Source: Carnimonas bestiolae (GTDB lineage Bacteria; Pseudomonadota; Gammaproteobacteria; Pseudomonadales; Halomonadaceae). Taken from it: DNA of 64,000 nt. The notes under the pieces are model-generated. The model made no database searches and was not told where the DNA came from. It saw nothing but the letters and a program-made list of their open reading frames with translations. Position 1 is the stretch's first letter; the number at the start of each line of letters is the position of its first letter. The DNA lies in NCBI RefSeq assembly GCF_051251125.1, contig NZ_JBPCZL010000001.1. One strand, given 5' to 3'. Position numbers and translations under genes: made by a program. Positions 36,008 to 45,475 of this stretch are shown one piece after another.

Positions 36008-36808
36008 CTAGTGACCAGACCAGGCCGCGAGCAGCGCGAACAGAGGCACCGCCGAAGTTAGGCTGTCGATGCGATCGAGCATGCCACCATGCCCTGGCAG
36101 CATTTGGCTGGAATCCTTGATGCCGCGCGCACGCTTGAGCATGCTTTCAGCCAGGTCGCCCATTACCGAGGCGAAGGTGATGATCCAGGTAACGATCAGC
36201 AGCCACACGAAGCCACCGAAACCGATTCCCTGAATGAAGGTCATCAGCACTGCCAATACCGCCGTACCCGCCAGACCACCGTACACGCCCGCCCATGACT
36301 TGCCGGGGCTCACGTTAGGCGCCAGTTTACGACCACCGAAGGCGCGCCCTGAGAAGTAGGCAGAAATATCGGCACCCCACACCACGAACAGCACGTACAG
36401 CAGCCACCACGGTTCAGTGCGCAGTTGGTTGAGCGCCATCCAGCATGGCAACAGCGCGCCTACGCCCATGATGATGCGCACCGCTCTACTCGACCACTGT
36501 TCCTGCAGCGAGGGGTAACGCATCACCCAGAAAGAGCAGATAATCCAGCCCCAGAATGCCAACCACAGCGGCCAGCGTTGCCACACGATGCCGCTCGACC
36601 ACAGTAGCGCCATGACGAAGCAAATCGCTAGCGAGAAGAGCAGACGGTCACGCTGCTCCGAGAACCCAGCCAAATTGGCCCACTCCCACGCGGAGAGCGC
36701 GACAATAATGCCAACAAAACTGGCAAACCAACCACCCGTTAGCGTAAACAGCAGCACTAATGAGATTGGACCAATCGCCAAGGCGGTCAAAAATCGTTGT
36801 TTAAGCAC
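36008..36808 (-). CDS. cdsA: Phosphatidate cytidylyltransferase
   Basis: Makes CDP-diacylglycerol for phospholipid synthesis in the inner membrane. The 266-aa polytopic protein has about eight hydrophobic segments and the signature running from SVMGDLAESMLKRARGIKDS to LPGHGGMLDRIDSL near the C-terminus. Its start overlaps the uppS end by 8 bp. No dxr follows before rseP. Confidence 0.96.
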   Translation of the reverse strand: MLKQRFLTALAIGPISLVLLFTLTGGWFASFVGIIVALSAWEWANLAGFSEQRDRLLFSLAICFVMALLWSSGIVWQRWPLWLAFWGWIICSFWVMRYPSLQEQWSSRAVRIIMGVGALLPCWMALNQLRTEPWWLLYVLFVVWGADISAYFSGRAFGGRKLAPNVSPGKSWAGVYGGLAGTAVLAVLMTFIQGIGFGGFVWLLIVTWIITFASVMGDLAESMLKRARGIKDSSQMLPGHGGMLDRIDSLTSAVPLFALLAAWSGH

Positions 36809-37568
36809 GCTCTACCTCAATCTGCTCGTCCGTTTTACCGAACCGGCGTGTGCGCGATGCATAGGCACCCAGTGCTTCGTCGAAGGCCTCGGCGCCAAAG
36901 TCGGGCCAGAGCACGGGGGAGAAAAATAGTTCGGCATAGGCGAGCTGCCACAGCAAAAAATTGCTGATGCGCTGTTCGCCGCTGGTGCGAATACAGAGAT
37001 CCACTTCAGGAACATGCGTCTCCATCTCGCTGGCCAGCATTTGCTCGGAAATCTGATCGGGAGGAAATTCACCGGCTGCGGCGCGTTCAGCCAAATGACG
37101 CGCCGCCTGAGCGATATCCCAGCGACCGCCGTAGTTAGCCGCCACAATCAAATGCAGCCCAGTATTGTCGCGAGTTTTTGCTTCTGCCTTTTCAATCAGC
37201 CGCACCAGAGAAGCGTGCAAGGCGGAGCGGTCACCCACAATCGAGAGCCGAATGTTGTTGCGATGAAGCTTGCCGACCTCACGTTTAAGCGCCAGCACAA
37301 ACAGCTCCATCAGTGCGCTGACTTCGTCCCTCGGACGCCGCCAGTTTTCGCTGGAGAAAGCGAACAGCGTGAGCGTGCCAACCCCGCGCTCCGCTGCTCG
37401 CCGTACGACTGCCCTGACCGCACCAACGCCAGCGTGGTGGCCACGTATCGCTGAAAGCCCGCGTGCGCGCGCCCAGCGATTGTTGCCATCCATGATGATG
37501 GCAACGTGACCGGGTAGTGGCGATGAAGCAGACGGCACTTCATCCACTGGATGAGAATCTGATGACAT
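36801..37568 (-). CDS. uppS: Undecaprenyl diphosphate synthase
   Basis: Cis-prenyltransferase producing the C55 carrier for peptidoglycan and O-antigen. The 255-aa protein has HVAIIMDGNNRWARARGL (catalytic Asp), LTLFAFSSENWRRP, NYGGRWDIAQA and the C-terminal DLCIRTSGEQRISNFLLWQ with YAELFFSPVLWPDF. The first ~20 residues are a polar extension. It lies 9 bp after frr, and overlaps cdsA. Confidence 0.97.
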   Translation of the reverse strand: MSSDSHPVDEVPSASSPLPGHVAIIMDGNNRWARARGLSAIRGHHAGVGAVRAVVRRAAERGVGTLTLFAFSSENWRRPRDEVSALMELFVLALKREVGKLHRNNIRLSIVGDRSALHASLVRLIEKAEAKTRDNTGLHLIVAANYGGRWDIAQAARHLAERAAAGEFPPDQISEQMLASEMETHVPEVDLCIRTSGEQRISNFLLWQLAYAELFFSPVLWPDFGAEAFDEALGAYASRTRRFGKTDEQIEVERA

Positions 37569-37577
37569 GAGCGTTTA

Positions 37578-38135
37578 TTACACCTGCATCAGGTCATGCT
37601 CTTTCTGTTCCAGAAGCTGATCGATTTCAGCGATGTACTTATCGGTCAGTTTCTGAATGGCATCCTCGCCCTGACGCGCTTCGTCTTCGGAGACTTCCTT
37701 CTCTTTCAACAGCGACTTGATATCGCCATTGGCGTCGCGACGAACGTTGCGTACAGCCACCTTGCCTTGTTCAGCTTCGGCACGCGCCTGACGGGTATAG
37801 CCGCGACGAGTTTCTTCGGTCAGCGGCGGCATGGGCACACGAATAACGGTGCCCGCCGTAGAAGGATTGAGACCAAGGTCAGAGGTCATGATTGCTTTCT
37901 CAACCTTCTGCACCATGCTTTTTTCCCACGGCACCACTGCCAGCGTGCGTGCGTCTTCTACGTTGACGTTAGCCACCTGGTTGATGGGCACGTCGCCACC
38001 GTAGTAGTCGACTAATACTGCATCGAGAATGCTGGGATGCGCGCGCCCGGTACGAATCTTGTGAAACGCCGAATTAATCGCCTCGACGCTCTTCTTCATA
38101 CGATTTTCGGCGTCCTTCTGAATATCCTTGATCAC
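37578..38135 (-). CDS. frr: Ribosome recycling factor
   Basis: Splits post-termination ribosomes together with EF-G. The 185-aa product is full-length: MIKDIQKDAENRMKKSVEAI, the conserved FHKIRTGRAHPSILD, VNVEDARTLAVVPWEKSMV, IRVPMPPLTEETRRGYT, and a C-terminal helix. It follows pyrH by about 80 bp, as in most gammaproteobacteria. Confidence 0.98.
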   Translation of the reverse strand: MIKDIQKDAENRMKKSVEAINSAFHKIRTGRAHPSILDAVLVDYYGGDVPINQVANVNVEDARTLAVVPWEKSMVQKVEKAIMTSDLGLNPSTAGTVIRVPMPPLTEETRRGYTRQARAEAEQGKVAVRNVRRDANGDIKSLLKEKEVSEDEARQGEDAIQKLTDKYIAEIDQLLEQKEHDLMQV

Positions 38136-38217
38136 GAAGACTTTCCTCTAAAGCGAAGAGATACGCTGGCAGCACTTGCGCCAGCGTTGAAGAAATTATT
38201 GGTTACGGCAAAACGCT

Positions 38218-38955
38218 CTATTTGCCGCCATGAATAAGCGTACCTTCACGCCCACCCATCACCAGATTGAGCAGCGCGCCGGGCTTGGTCATATCGAAAA
38301 CGCGCACCGCCATGTCATGGTCACGCACCAGGCAAATCGCGGTCAAATCCATGACGCCGAGCTTCTGATCAAGCACTGCGTCGTAGTCGAGCTTGTCGTA
38401 CTTGACGGCATCCGGGTTCTTCACCGGGTCACTGTCGTACACGCCGTCTACCTTGGTCGCTTTTATGACAACATCAGCGTCGATTTCTATCCCGCGCAAG
38501 CAGGCTGCCGAGTCGGTGGTAAAGAATGGGTTGCCGGTACCGGCCGAGAAAATGACAACGTCGCCACTGCTTAGATAGCGGATGGCCGCACGACGATCGT
38601 AGTGCTCAACGACGCCGCTCATGGGAATGGCCGACATGACGCGCGAGCGAATGCTGGCGCGCTCCAGCGCGTCGCGCATGGCGAGACCGTTCATTACGGT
38701 TGCCAGCATACCCATGTGATCGCCGGTAACACGTTCCATCCCTGCTGCATTCAACGCTGCGCCGCGAAACAGATTTCCGCCGCCAATCACCAAACCAACC
38801 TGAACACCAATACCCACCAACTGGCCAATTTCCAACGCCATCCTATCAAGCACCTTGGGGTCGATACCGAAATCGAGCTCCCCCATCAGCGCTTCGCCTG
38901 ATAGCTTCAAAAGAATTCGTTTGTATTTGGCGTTGCGATCGTTGTTCGCGGACAT
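38218..38955 (-). CDS. pyrH: Uridylate kinase
   Basis: Hexameric UMP kinase of the amino-acid-kinase fold. The 245-aa product has YKRILLKLSGEALMG, GLVIGGGNLFRG, MGMLATVMNGLAMRDAL, FSAGTGNPFFTTDSAACL and ATKVDGVYDSDPVKNP, and ends VMGGREGTLI. It lies between tsf and frr in the canonical order. Confidence 0.98.
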   Translation of the reverse strand: MSANNDRNAKYKRILLKLSGEALMGELDFGIDPKVLDRMALEIGQLVGIGVQVGLVIGGGNLFRGAALNAAGMERVTGDHMGMLATVMNGLAMRDALERASIRSRVMSAIPMSGVVEHYDRRAAIRYLSSGDVVIFSAGTGNPFFTTDSAACLRGIEIDADVVIKATKVDGVYDSDPVKNPDAVKYDKLDYDAVLDQKLGVMDLTAICLVRDHDMAVRVFDMTKPGALLNLVMGGREGTLIHGGK

Positions 38956-39122
38956 CTGTTTCTCCTGGCCACCGGTGAAGATCAGCGAGTGTTAGGTCAG
39001 CCGTCTCATACTACTCTGGGTGGACGCCTGACATGCAATGGCGCGCATAGAGTTATGCACGCCATTGTCGATAAAAATTCGGCGCTGCGCCAGCGCAACG
39101 CCGAGAGAACACGCCATCGCGC

Positions 39123-39989
39123 TTAGCGACGAGCCTGTTCCATGACTTCTTTCGCGAAATCAACTTCTTCTTTCTCGATGCCTTCACCCACTTCGAAACG
39201 TACGAAGCCGATGACTTCACCGCCAGCGTCCTTGGCGAAGTTGGCAACCGTCTGGTTAGGATCCTTAACGAACGGCTGATTTACCAGGCTGTTTTCCGCG
39301 AGGTATTTTTTCAGACGACCCTGAACCATTTTTTCAGCGATTTCGCTCGGTTTACCCGCCATGTCAGGCTGGGCAAGAATGATCGCTTTCTCGTGATCAA
39401 GCTGCTCCTGCGGCATATCTTCCGGCAGAGCAACGGCCGGGTTGATTGCTGCAACGTGCATCGCGATGTCGCGTGCAGTTTCAACGTTACCGCCTTTCAG
39501 CGAGACAACAGCACCAATGCGAGCACCGTGAACGTAGCCACCTACAGCACCACCGTCCTGAGCTTCAACGATAGCGGCGCGGCGAACCGAGATGTTTTCA
39601 CCGATTTTCTGCACTAGCTGAGCACGCGCTTCTTCAAGCTCGCCTTCCATCAGCGCAGCAACATCTGCGTTTTTGCTTTCGAAAACTGCGTCAGAAACAC
39701 GATCAGCGAACGCTTTGAAGTTATCGTCGCGCGCAACAAAGTCGGTTTCCGAGTTGATTTCTACCAGTACGGCATAGCTGGCATCGTCAGCCACACGTAC
39801 GGTTACTACGCCTTCAGCAGCCACGCGGCTAGCTTTCTTGGCGGACTTGAGGCCTGCGTTTTTACGCAGGTTATCGATCGCTACGTCGATATCACCGTCG
39901 GCTTCCTGAAGCGCTTTTTTGCACTCCATCATGCCGAGACCGGTACGCTCGCGCAGTTCCTTGACCAGAGAAGCACTGATCGCTGCCAT
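39123..39989 (-). CDS. tsf: Elongation factor Ts
   Basis: Nucleotide exchange factor for EF-Tu. The 288-aa protein starts MAAISASLVKELRERTGLGM and includes CKKALQEADGDIDVAIDNLR (UBA-like domain), the TDF motif (INSETDFVARDDNF) that contacts EF-Tu, VGGYVHGARIGAVVSL and the coiled-coil/C-terminal module. It follows rpsB after 250 bp, in which a GGGCTTGCC/GGCAAGCCC hairpin lies. Confidence 0.98.
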   Translation of the reverse strand: MAAISASLVKELRERTGLGMMECKKALQEADGDIDVAIDNLRKNAGLKSAKKASRVAAEGVVTVRVADDASYAVLVEINSETDFVARDDNFKAFADRVSDAVFESKNADVAALMEGELEEARAQLVQKIGENISVRRAAIVEAQDGGAVGGYVHGARIGAVVSLKGGNVETARDIAMHVAAINPAVALPEDMPQEQLDHEKAIILAQPDMAGKPSEIAEKMVQGRLKKYLAENSLVNQPFVKDPNQTVANFAKDAGGEVIGFVRFEVGEGIEKEEVDFAKEVMEQARR

Positions 39990-40202
39990 GTCGGGAATCT
40001 CCGTGATTATCTAACAACCAACCGCTGGATGCGCTTGGTCAGGATTAGAAAGGCTCGCCACCCTTGACTGAAACGCCGTGAAGAAGAGCAGCGAGCGCTA
40101 CGCTGATGCCTCATCACCCGCGCCGGACGCCCTGAGGCGTTTGACTATCTCTCCGGCGAAGTGCCCGCAAGAGACGTTGATGAGGAGCAGCAAGTCGTTA
40201 TC

Positions 40203-40231
40203 GGGGCTTGCCACAGCCAGTGCGGCAAGCC
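40203..40231 (-). other. Hairpin between rpsB and tsf
   Basis: GGGCTTGCC ... GGCAAGCCC, starting 12 bp after the rpsB stop, without a T-run. It could reduce read-through into tsf or stabilise the rpsB mRNA end; it is not a classic terminator. Confidence 0.5.
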
Positions 40232-40242
40232 CACCCTGGCGA

Positions 40243-40968
40243 TTACTCGCCAGCGGCTGTTTCTTCGACTTCAACGAACTCGTCAGGACGACCTTCTTTC
40301 GCTTTGCCACACGCATCAGCGATGGCTTTAACGTAAATCTGGATCGCACGGATGGAGTCGTCGTTACCGGGGATAACGTAGTCAACGCCGTCGGGGTTGG
40401 AGTTACTATCAACAACACCGATAACGGGAATGCCAAGCTTGTTGGCTTCGTTGATGGCGATGCGCTCGTGGTCAACGTCGATCACGAACAGTGCATCAGG
40501 CAAACCGCCCATGTTTTTGATACCACCGATGGAGCGCTCGAGTTTTTCCTGCTCGCGCGTAGCCATCAGTACTTCTTTCTTGGTCAGCTTGTCGAAGGTG
40601 CCATCTTCGTGCATCTGCTCGAGCTCACGCAGGCGCTTGATGGACTGACGAATCGTTTTGTAGTTTGTCAGCATACCGCCCAACCAGCGATGGTTGACGT
40701 ACGGCTGACCTACGCGAGACGCTTCTTCGGCAATGATTTTGCCCGCTGCACGTTTGGTACCAACGAACAGAATCTTGTTGTTGCTGGCGGCCATCTTCTC
40801 GACCACTGCAACCGCTTCGTTCAGCGCAGGCAGGGTGTATTCGAGGTTGATGATATGAATCTTGTTGCGCGCACCGAAAATGTACTGGCTCATTTTCGGG
40901 TTCCAGAATTTGGTCTGGTGACCGAAGTGCGCACCTGCCTTGAGCAGGTCGATCATTTTAACTGCCAT
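40243..40968 (-). CDS. rpsB: Ribosomal protein S2
   Basis: Small-subunit protein, 241 aa. MAVKMIDLLKAGAHFGHQTK and the stretch FWNPKMSQYIFGARN are conserved, as are NHRWLGGMLTNYKTI and LPDALFVIDVDHERIAINEA. Starts at ATG 40968 with AAGGAG about 8 nt upstream. It opens the long leftward block and has a structured leader. Confidence 0.99.
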   Translation of the reverse strand: MAVKMIDLLKAGAHFGHQTKFWNPKMSQYIFGARNKIHIINLEYTLPALNEAVAVVEKMAASNNKILFVGTKRAAGKIIAEEASRVGQPYVNHRWLGGMLTNYKTIRQSIKRLRELEQMHEDGTFDKLTKKEVLMATREQEKLERSIGGIKNMGGLPDALFVIDVDHERIAINEANKLGIPVIGVVDSNSNPDGVDYVIPGNDDSIRAIQIYVKAIADACGKAKEGRPDEFVEVEETAAGE

Positions 40969-41060
40969 GGAACTTCTCCTTGAATTGGGTTACGCCTCCA
41001 CGCACCCCATGGATCCGACCGCTTGCGCGGCACCCGGGACCATGTGCCGGAACGTGTGTG
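40969..41060 (-). promoter_or_regulatory. rpsB 5' leader, S2/t44-type
   Basis: Between divergent map and rpsB, where gammaproteobacteria carry the t44 (rpsB leader) RNA through which S2 represses its own operon. Visible here on the minus strand are a CGGCAC ... GTGCCG hairpin (41028-41049) and a conserved-looking stretch GTGGAGGCGTAACCCAATTC just before the AAGGAG. The exact RNA ends are not determined. Confidence 0.55.
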
Positions 41061-41403
41061 GTGTTTTAATTTCAGTATCAAACGCATTAATCAATGCGCC
41101 CGTTTGATTTAGCACCTGCCCATTGGACAAACGCATGACTGATATTGGAGAACATCGCTCTACCAATCTCAGGCGCGGCTTTATACCACAATACAGGGCG
41201 AAAAAGAAGCATTGCCGACCTTTCTACATCCCGCTTTCCGGCGTTGATCTGCTGCCTCTGCGTTCGCCAAGAAGCGGCTGAGGCGATATGCTTGCGCCAT
41301 TCCATTTGGTCGCAAAACCGGCGCACTCGCAAGGTCATCGGCGGCCAATAACCCGTTTACTCCTTACCACCTAATGAGCACTACGCAGGAGCCCCGCAGC
41401 GCC
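41061..41403. other. Divergent map/rpsB promoter region
   Basis: About 340 bp with no gene. A perfect inverted repeat CGCATT-AATC-AATGCG occupies 41083-41098, in an A+T-rich patch suited to the rpsB promoter. I could not choose a single promoter with confidence. Confidence 0.4.
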
Positions 41404-42201
41404 ATGAACATTCCCATCCATACGCCAGAACAAATCGACAAGCTTCGCATTGCCGGCCGCCTCGCGGCTTCGGTATTGGAGATGATCGAGCCGCATGTGA
41501 AGGCAGGCATCTCCACTGGCGAGCTGGATCGCCTGTGCCACCGCTATATTGAAGATGATATCGAGAGTGTTTCAGCGACCATCGGTTACCACGGCTACCA
41601 GCACGCCAGCTGTATTTCGCTTAACCATGTGGTGTGTCATGGCATTCCTGACTTCAACAAGAAGCTGAAAAAAGGCGACATCCTTAATATTGATATCACC
41701 ATCATCAAGGATGGCTACTACGGCGACACCAGTGCGATGTTCATCGTAGGCGAAAACATCAAGGGGCAGCGCTTGTCACGCGTTACCCAAGAGTGCCTTT
41801 ACGAGTCGATGAAGATGATTCGCCCCGGGGTAAAACTGTCGGAGCTTGGTCGCTGCATCCAGCAGCATGCGGAAAAAAACGGCTTCAGCGTTGTGCGTGA
41901 TTTTTGTGGGCATGGCATTGGCACTGAATTTCATCAGGACCCTCAGTTTCTTCACTATGACGGCTACGACGCCTCCACTGACGCGGTGCTCGAAGAAGGC
42001 ATGTGCTTCACCATCGAGCCGATGATCAATGCCGGCGATTGGCCAACCAAGGTACTGAAGGATGGTTGGACAGCCGTTACCCGCGATAAAAGCCTCTCGG
42101 CGCAGTGGGAACACACGCTAATCGTTAGTGCAGACGGCGTTATCGTGACAACCAAACGGGAAGACGAAGACCTTTCCTTCCTTGGCGGCGAATACGCCTG
42201 A
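41404..42201 (+). CDS. map: Methionine aminopeptidase, type I
   Basis: Removes the initiator methionine from nascent proteins. The 265-aa protein begins MNIPIHTPEQIDKLRIAGRL. Metal ligands are seen in LNIDITIIKDGYYGDTSAMF (two Asp), CGHGIGTEFHQDP (His), MCFTIEPMIN (Glu) and the C-terminal SAQWEHTLIV (Glu). I prefer ATG 41404, which aligns with relatives; ATG 41374 would add ten residues. It is divergent from rpsB and followed by glnD, the normal map-glnD order. Confidence 0.97.
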   Translation: MNIPIHTPEQIDKLRIAGRLAASVLEMIEPHVKAGISTGELDRLCHRYIEDDIESVSATIGYHGYQHASCISLNHVVCHGIPDFNKKLKKGDILNIDITIIKDGYYGDTSAMFIVGENIKGQRLSRVTQECLYESMKMIRPGVKLSELGRCIQQHAEKNGFSVVRDFCGHGIGTEFHQDPQFLHYDGYDASTDAVLEEGMCFTIEPMINAGDWPTKVLKDGWTAVTRDKSLSAQWEHTLIVSADGVIVTTKREDEDLSFLGGEYA

Positions 42202-42276
42202 CACAAGTGGCCGCGTCGTTTAGCCCATTGCCGTCAATACACCAACAAGCTGGCTGCTAGTGAAGGGGTTCCTGTC

Positions 42277-44985
42277 ATGCTGTTGCATCACTACCGGTTT
42301 ACGCCTGCCCCCGACATCCTTGATGACGCCGGGCTGGAAGCCGAACTCGACGCCCTCGATAAGCAAACGGGACAGCGCGTCACGCCGCAGCACATTGCCG
42401 CCTTCAAACAGCGCATCAGCGATCTGTCGGATACGCTTGATCAGCGCTTTCTGCAAGGCGACGATATCCGTGATCTGGTGTGCGGACGCAGTTGGGCGAT
42501 GGACAAGCTGCTCAACATCGCCTGGCGGCGTATGGAGTGGCCTGCCAATCACACGGATATCGCCCTGATCGCGGTCGGCGGCTATGGGCGCGGTGAGCTG
42601 CACCCCTACTCGGATATCGACCTGCTGATTTTGCTTGGCAGCAGCGACGACAGCGCATTACAGGCACCGCTGTCTGCTTTCGTTACGCTATTGTGGGATC
42701 TCGGCCTTGCCATTGGTCACAGTGTCCGCACGCTCGATGAGTGCGCTGAAGAAGCACGCAACGATGCCACGATCATGACCAACCTGCTGGAAACGCGCAC
42801 TTTGGTAGGCAGCGATGAATTGCGAGAAGCACTGATGCAGCGCGTCGACGTTACGCAGATGTGGCCTATCGACGTGTTCTTCCGGGCAAAGTTTGAAGAG
42901 CAGCAGCAGCGACACCTCAAATTCAATAATAGCGAGTACGGCCTCGAGCCGAACCTTAAGAGCTCTCCCGGCGGACTGCGCGATCTGCACACCATCATGT
43001 GGATTGCCAAGCGTTTCTTCGGCACCGAAGAACTGGACGACGTGGTTGAGCGCGATTCGATGACGGACTCCGACCTGCGCATCTACAGCCACGGCCAGGC
43101 ATTTCTGTGGCAGCTACGCTACGCCCTGCATATGCTGACGCATCGCGCCGAAGACCGCATGCTGTTTGATCATCAGCGCTCTGTGGCAACGCTTTTAGGC
43201 TATCGCGATCGCAAAGGCAGTCTGGCCGTCGAACAGCTGATGCACCGCTACTACGTGATGGTCGGGGCAATGGCCGAACTCAACGATATGCTGCTGTTGC
43301 ACTTCGCCGACGAAGTGCTGGCGACGGCCTCCGCAGCACCACCAGAAGTGCTGAACAAGCGCTTCAGCGTCCAGCGCGATCTCATCCAGGTACGTTCTGC
43401 CAGCGTCTTCAAGCAGCGCCCCAGCGCACTGCTGGAGCTGTTTTTACTGATGGCCCAGCACCCCTCGATCAAAGGCGTGAATGCACAGACCATTCGGCTG
43501 ATTCGCGAGCATCGCCATCTGATCGACGATAGCTTCCGCCGTGACGTGCGCAATCGCACGCTCTTTATGGAATTGCTACGTAGCGGCGGCAATGTCGCGC
43601 GCCAGCTGGCACTGATGGCACGCTACGGCGTGCTGGGCAATTACCTGCCTGAATTCGGCAATATCGAAGGATTGATGCAATACGATCTCTTCCATATCTA
43701 CACCGTCGATGCGCACACCATGCGAGTGCTGTCGCGTTTGCAAAGTTTCCGCTCGGCGGATACCGCGCAGGACTTCCCGTTGCCCCACGAGCTTATCCGT
43801 CATATTCCCAAGCTCGAACTGCTGTGGATCGCCGGCCTGTTCCACGATCTGGGCAAAGGACGCGGCGGCGATCACTCGCGGCTGGGCGCTATCGATGTTC
43901 AGCGCTTCTGCGAACGTCACGATTTGTCACCACGCGACACCCAACTGGTGAGCTGGCTGGTTGAGCATCATTTGTTGATGTCGTGGACCGCCCAGAAGCG
44001 CGATTTGGCCGAACCCGATGTGATCAGCGATTTCGCGCTGCGGGTGCGCAGCGAGATGTACCTCGACTATCTCTACCTGTTAACCGTGGCGGATATCGAT
44101 GCGACCAACCCAACGCTCTGGAACAGCTGGCGTGCGGCGCTTTTGAGAACCCTGCACAACGAAACCCGGCGAGCGCTCTCCAGAGGACTGGAACACCCAT
44201 TCGAGCGCGCCGACTGGATTGACGATACTCGCACCGAAGCGCGTAAGCTGCTGGCGGCGCGCCATGTCGAGGAAGAAAGCTATCGAGAACTGTGGGATTC
44301 GTTTGGCGCCGATTACTTCCTGTCTTATTCACCACAGGAAATCGTCTGGCAAACCCTGGGCATTCTGCAAACCCAGCAGCGCCCGCTGGTATTGATTTCA
44401 ACGCCTGAAAGCGATGCTGCCGATGGTGGCACGAAAGTGTTTATCAACACCCGCGAAGCCAACCATTTGTTTGCCGCTACCGCTGCCGCCATTGATCAGC
44501 TCAATGCGTCCATTCACGATGCGCGCATTATTTCTACCGAAGATGGCTGGACGCTCAATACCTTCCTGCTGCTGGATGATCAAGGCCAGGCGATTCGCGC
44601 GCCGGGGACGCTGCGCGAGGTTCACGAGGTGCTAACCGAGGCGTTGACTGATCCCGACGAGTATCCCCACATTATCAGTCGCCACACCTCTCGCCAGTTA
44701 AAGCATTTTCGGGTGCCTACCCAAACCCACTTCAGTCAGGATAATGCCCACCAGCGCAGTATCGTTGAGATCGTGGCCGCTGACAGACCCGGGCTGCTGG
44801 CGCGAGTGGGCCGCATCTTCGTTGAATTCGACGTTTCTATCGTCAATGCGCGAATCGCTACCTTCGGCGAGCGCGTCGAAGACGTATTTTTCATTACCAC
44901 TCGCGACGGGCAACCGCTGGATGAGGCGAATGAAGCGCAGGCACTTATGCAACGCCTACGCGAAGTACTGGATGCGGAGGCTTGA
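42277..44985 (+). CDS. glnD: [Protein-PII] uridylyltransferase / uridylyl-removing enzyme
   Basis: Primary nitrogen sensor that modifies PII according to glutamine. The 902-aa protein has the nucleotidyltransferase motif VGGYGRGELHPYSDIDLLIL at about residue 98-117, the HD phosphohydrolase motif GLFHDLGKGRGGDHS near residue 523, and two C-terminal ACT domains (about 710-800 and 830-895; VEIVAADRPGLLARVGRIF is the second). Its start ATG 42277 follows AAGGGG. dapD lies nearby, as in E. coli where map-glnD-dapD are neighbours. Confidence 0.97.
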   Translation: MLLHHYRFTPAPDILDDAGLEAELDALDKQTGQRVTPQHIAAFKQRISDLSDTLDQRFLQGDDIRDLVCGRSWAMDKLLNIAWRRMEWPANHTDIALIAVGGYGRGELHPYSDIDLLILLGSSDDSALQAPLSAFVTLLWDLGLAIGHSVRTLDECAEEARNDATIMTNLLETRTLVGSDELREALMQRVDVTQMWPIDVFFRAKFEEQQQRHLKFNNSEYGLEPNLKSSPGGLRDLHTIMWIAKRFFGTEELDDVVERDSMTDSDLRIYSHGQAFLWQLRYALHMLTHRAEDRMLFDHQRSVATLLGYRDRKGSLAVEQLMHRYYVMVGAMAELNDMLLLHFADEVLATASAAPPEVLNKRFSVQRDLIQVRSASVFKQRPSALLELFLLMAQHPSIKGVNAQTIRLIREHRHLIDDSFRRDVRNRTLFMELLRSGGNVARQLALMARYGVLGNYLPEFGNIEGLMQYDLFHIYTVDAHTMRVLSRLQSFRSADTAQDFPLPHELIRHIPKLELLWIAGLFHDLGKGRGGDHSRLGAIDVQRFCERHDLSPRDTQLVSWLVEHHLLMSWTAQKRDLAEPDVISDFALRVRSEMYLDYLYLLTVADIDATNPTLWNSWRAALLRTLHNETRRALSRGLEHPFERADWIDDTRTEARKLLAARHVEEESYRELWDSFGADYFLSYSPQEIVWQTLGILQTQQRPLVLISTPESDAADGGTKVFINTREANHLFAATAAAIDQLNASIHDARIISTEDGWTLNTFLLLDDQGQAIRAPGTLREVHEVLTEALTDPDEYPHIISRHTSRQLKHFRVPTQTHFSQDNAHQRSIVEIVAADRPGLLARVGRIFVEFDVSIVNARIATFGERVEDVFFITTRDGQPLDEANEAQALMQRLREVLDAEA

Positions 44986-45070
44986 ACAACGCTTGTCTGA
45001 TACACTCTCGCGCTATCGCTGCGACGGGTAACATCTGCCCGAATTCGCTTTTCGACATTAGGACGCTGCC

Positions 45071-45439
45071 ATGACTGCCACACTTTACGGCCTTAATACC
45101 TGCGACACCTGCCGCAAGGCGCGTCGCTTCCTTGACTCGCTGGGTGTTGACTACACCTTCGTGGATTTACGCGCAGAAGCCACTGATAGCGACGGCAAAC
45201 TCGACAAAACGTTGGCGGACTGGTTCTTCGACCATGCATCGTGGGACACCCTGATCAATCGTCGCAGCACCACTTGGCGCCAGCTCGACCAGCAGCAGCG
45301 TGACTCGCTGGACGCTGATTCAGCGCGCGCACTCGCGATCAGTCACCCCACGCTGTTGAAAAGACCACTACTCGTTGCAGGCAAGCAGCTATTGGTAGGC
45401 TTCGATCAGCACGCCTATGAGCAGTTTGCTCAGCGCTAA
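45071..45439 (+). CDS. ArsC/Spx-family thioredoxin-fold protein (YffB-like)
   Basis: A 122-aa protein with LYGLNTCDTCRKARRFLDSL at the N-terminus: a CxxC pair at the position used by arsenate reductases and Spx. The central block WDTLINRRSTTWRQL and the C-terminal KRPLLVAGKQLLVGFD fit the ArsC-like family. It looks like the glutathione-dependent YffB/MgsR branch, not a true arsenate reductase, because no ars genes are near. It sits between glnD and dapD and is co-oriented with both; such genes commonly neighbour dapD/dapE. Function beyond a redox role is unknown. Confidence 0.88.
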   Translation: MTATLYGLNTCDTCRKARRFLDSLGVDYTFVDLRAEATDSDGKLDKTLADWFFDHASWDTLINRRSTTWRQLDQQQRDSLDADSARALAISHPTLLKRPLLVAGKQLLVGFDQHAYEQFAQR

Positions 45440-45475
45440 CCTTTCTTTAGTTACCTCTCGTTGAAGGATTTCAGT

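Noticed and set aside
45071..45439. Arsenate reductase
   Set aside because: It is in the ArsC/Spx fold family, but it lacks ars neighbours and resembles the YffB branch, so arsenic resistance is not claimed.
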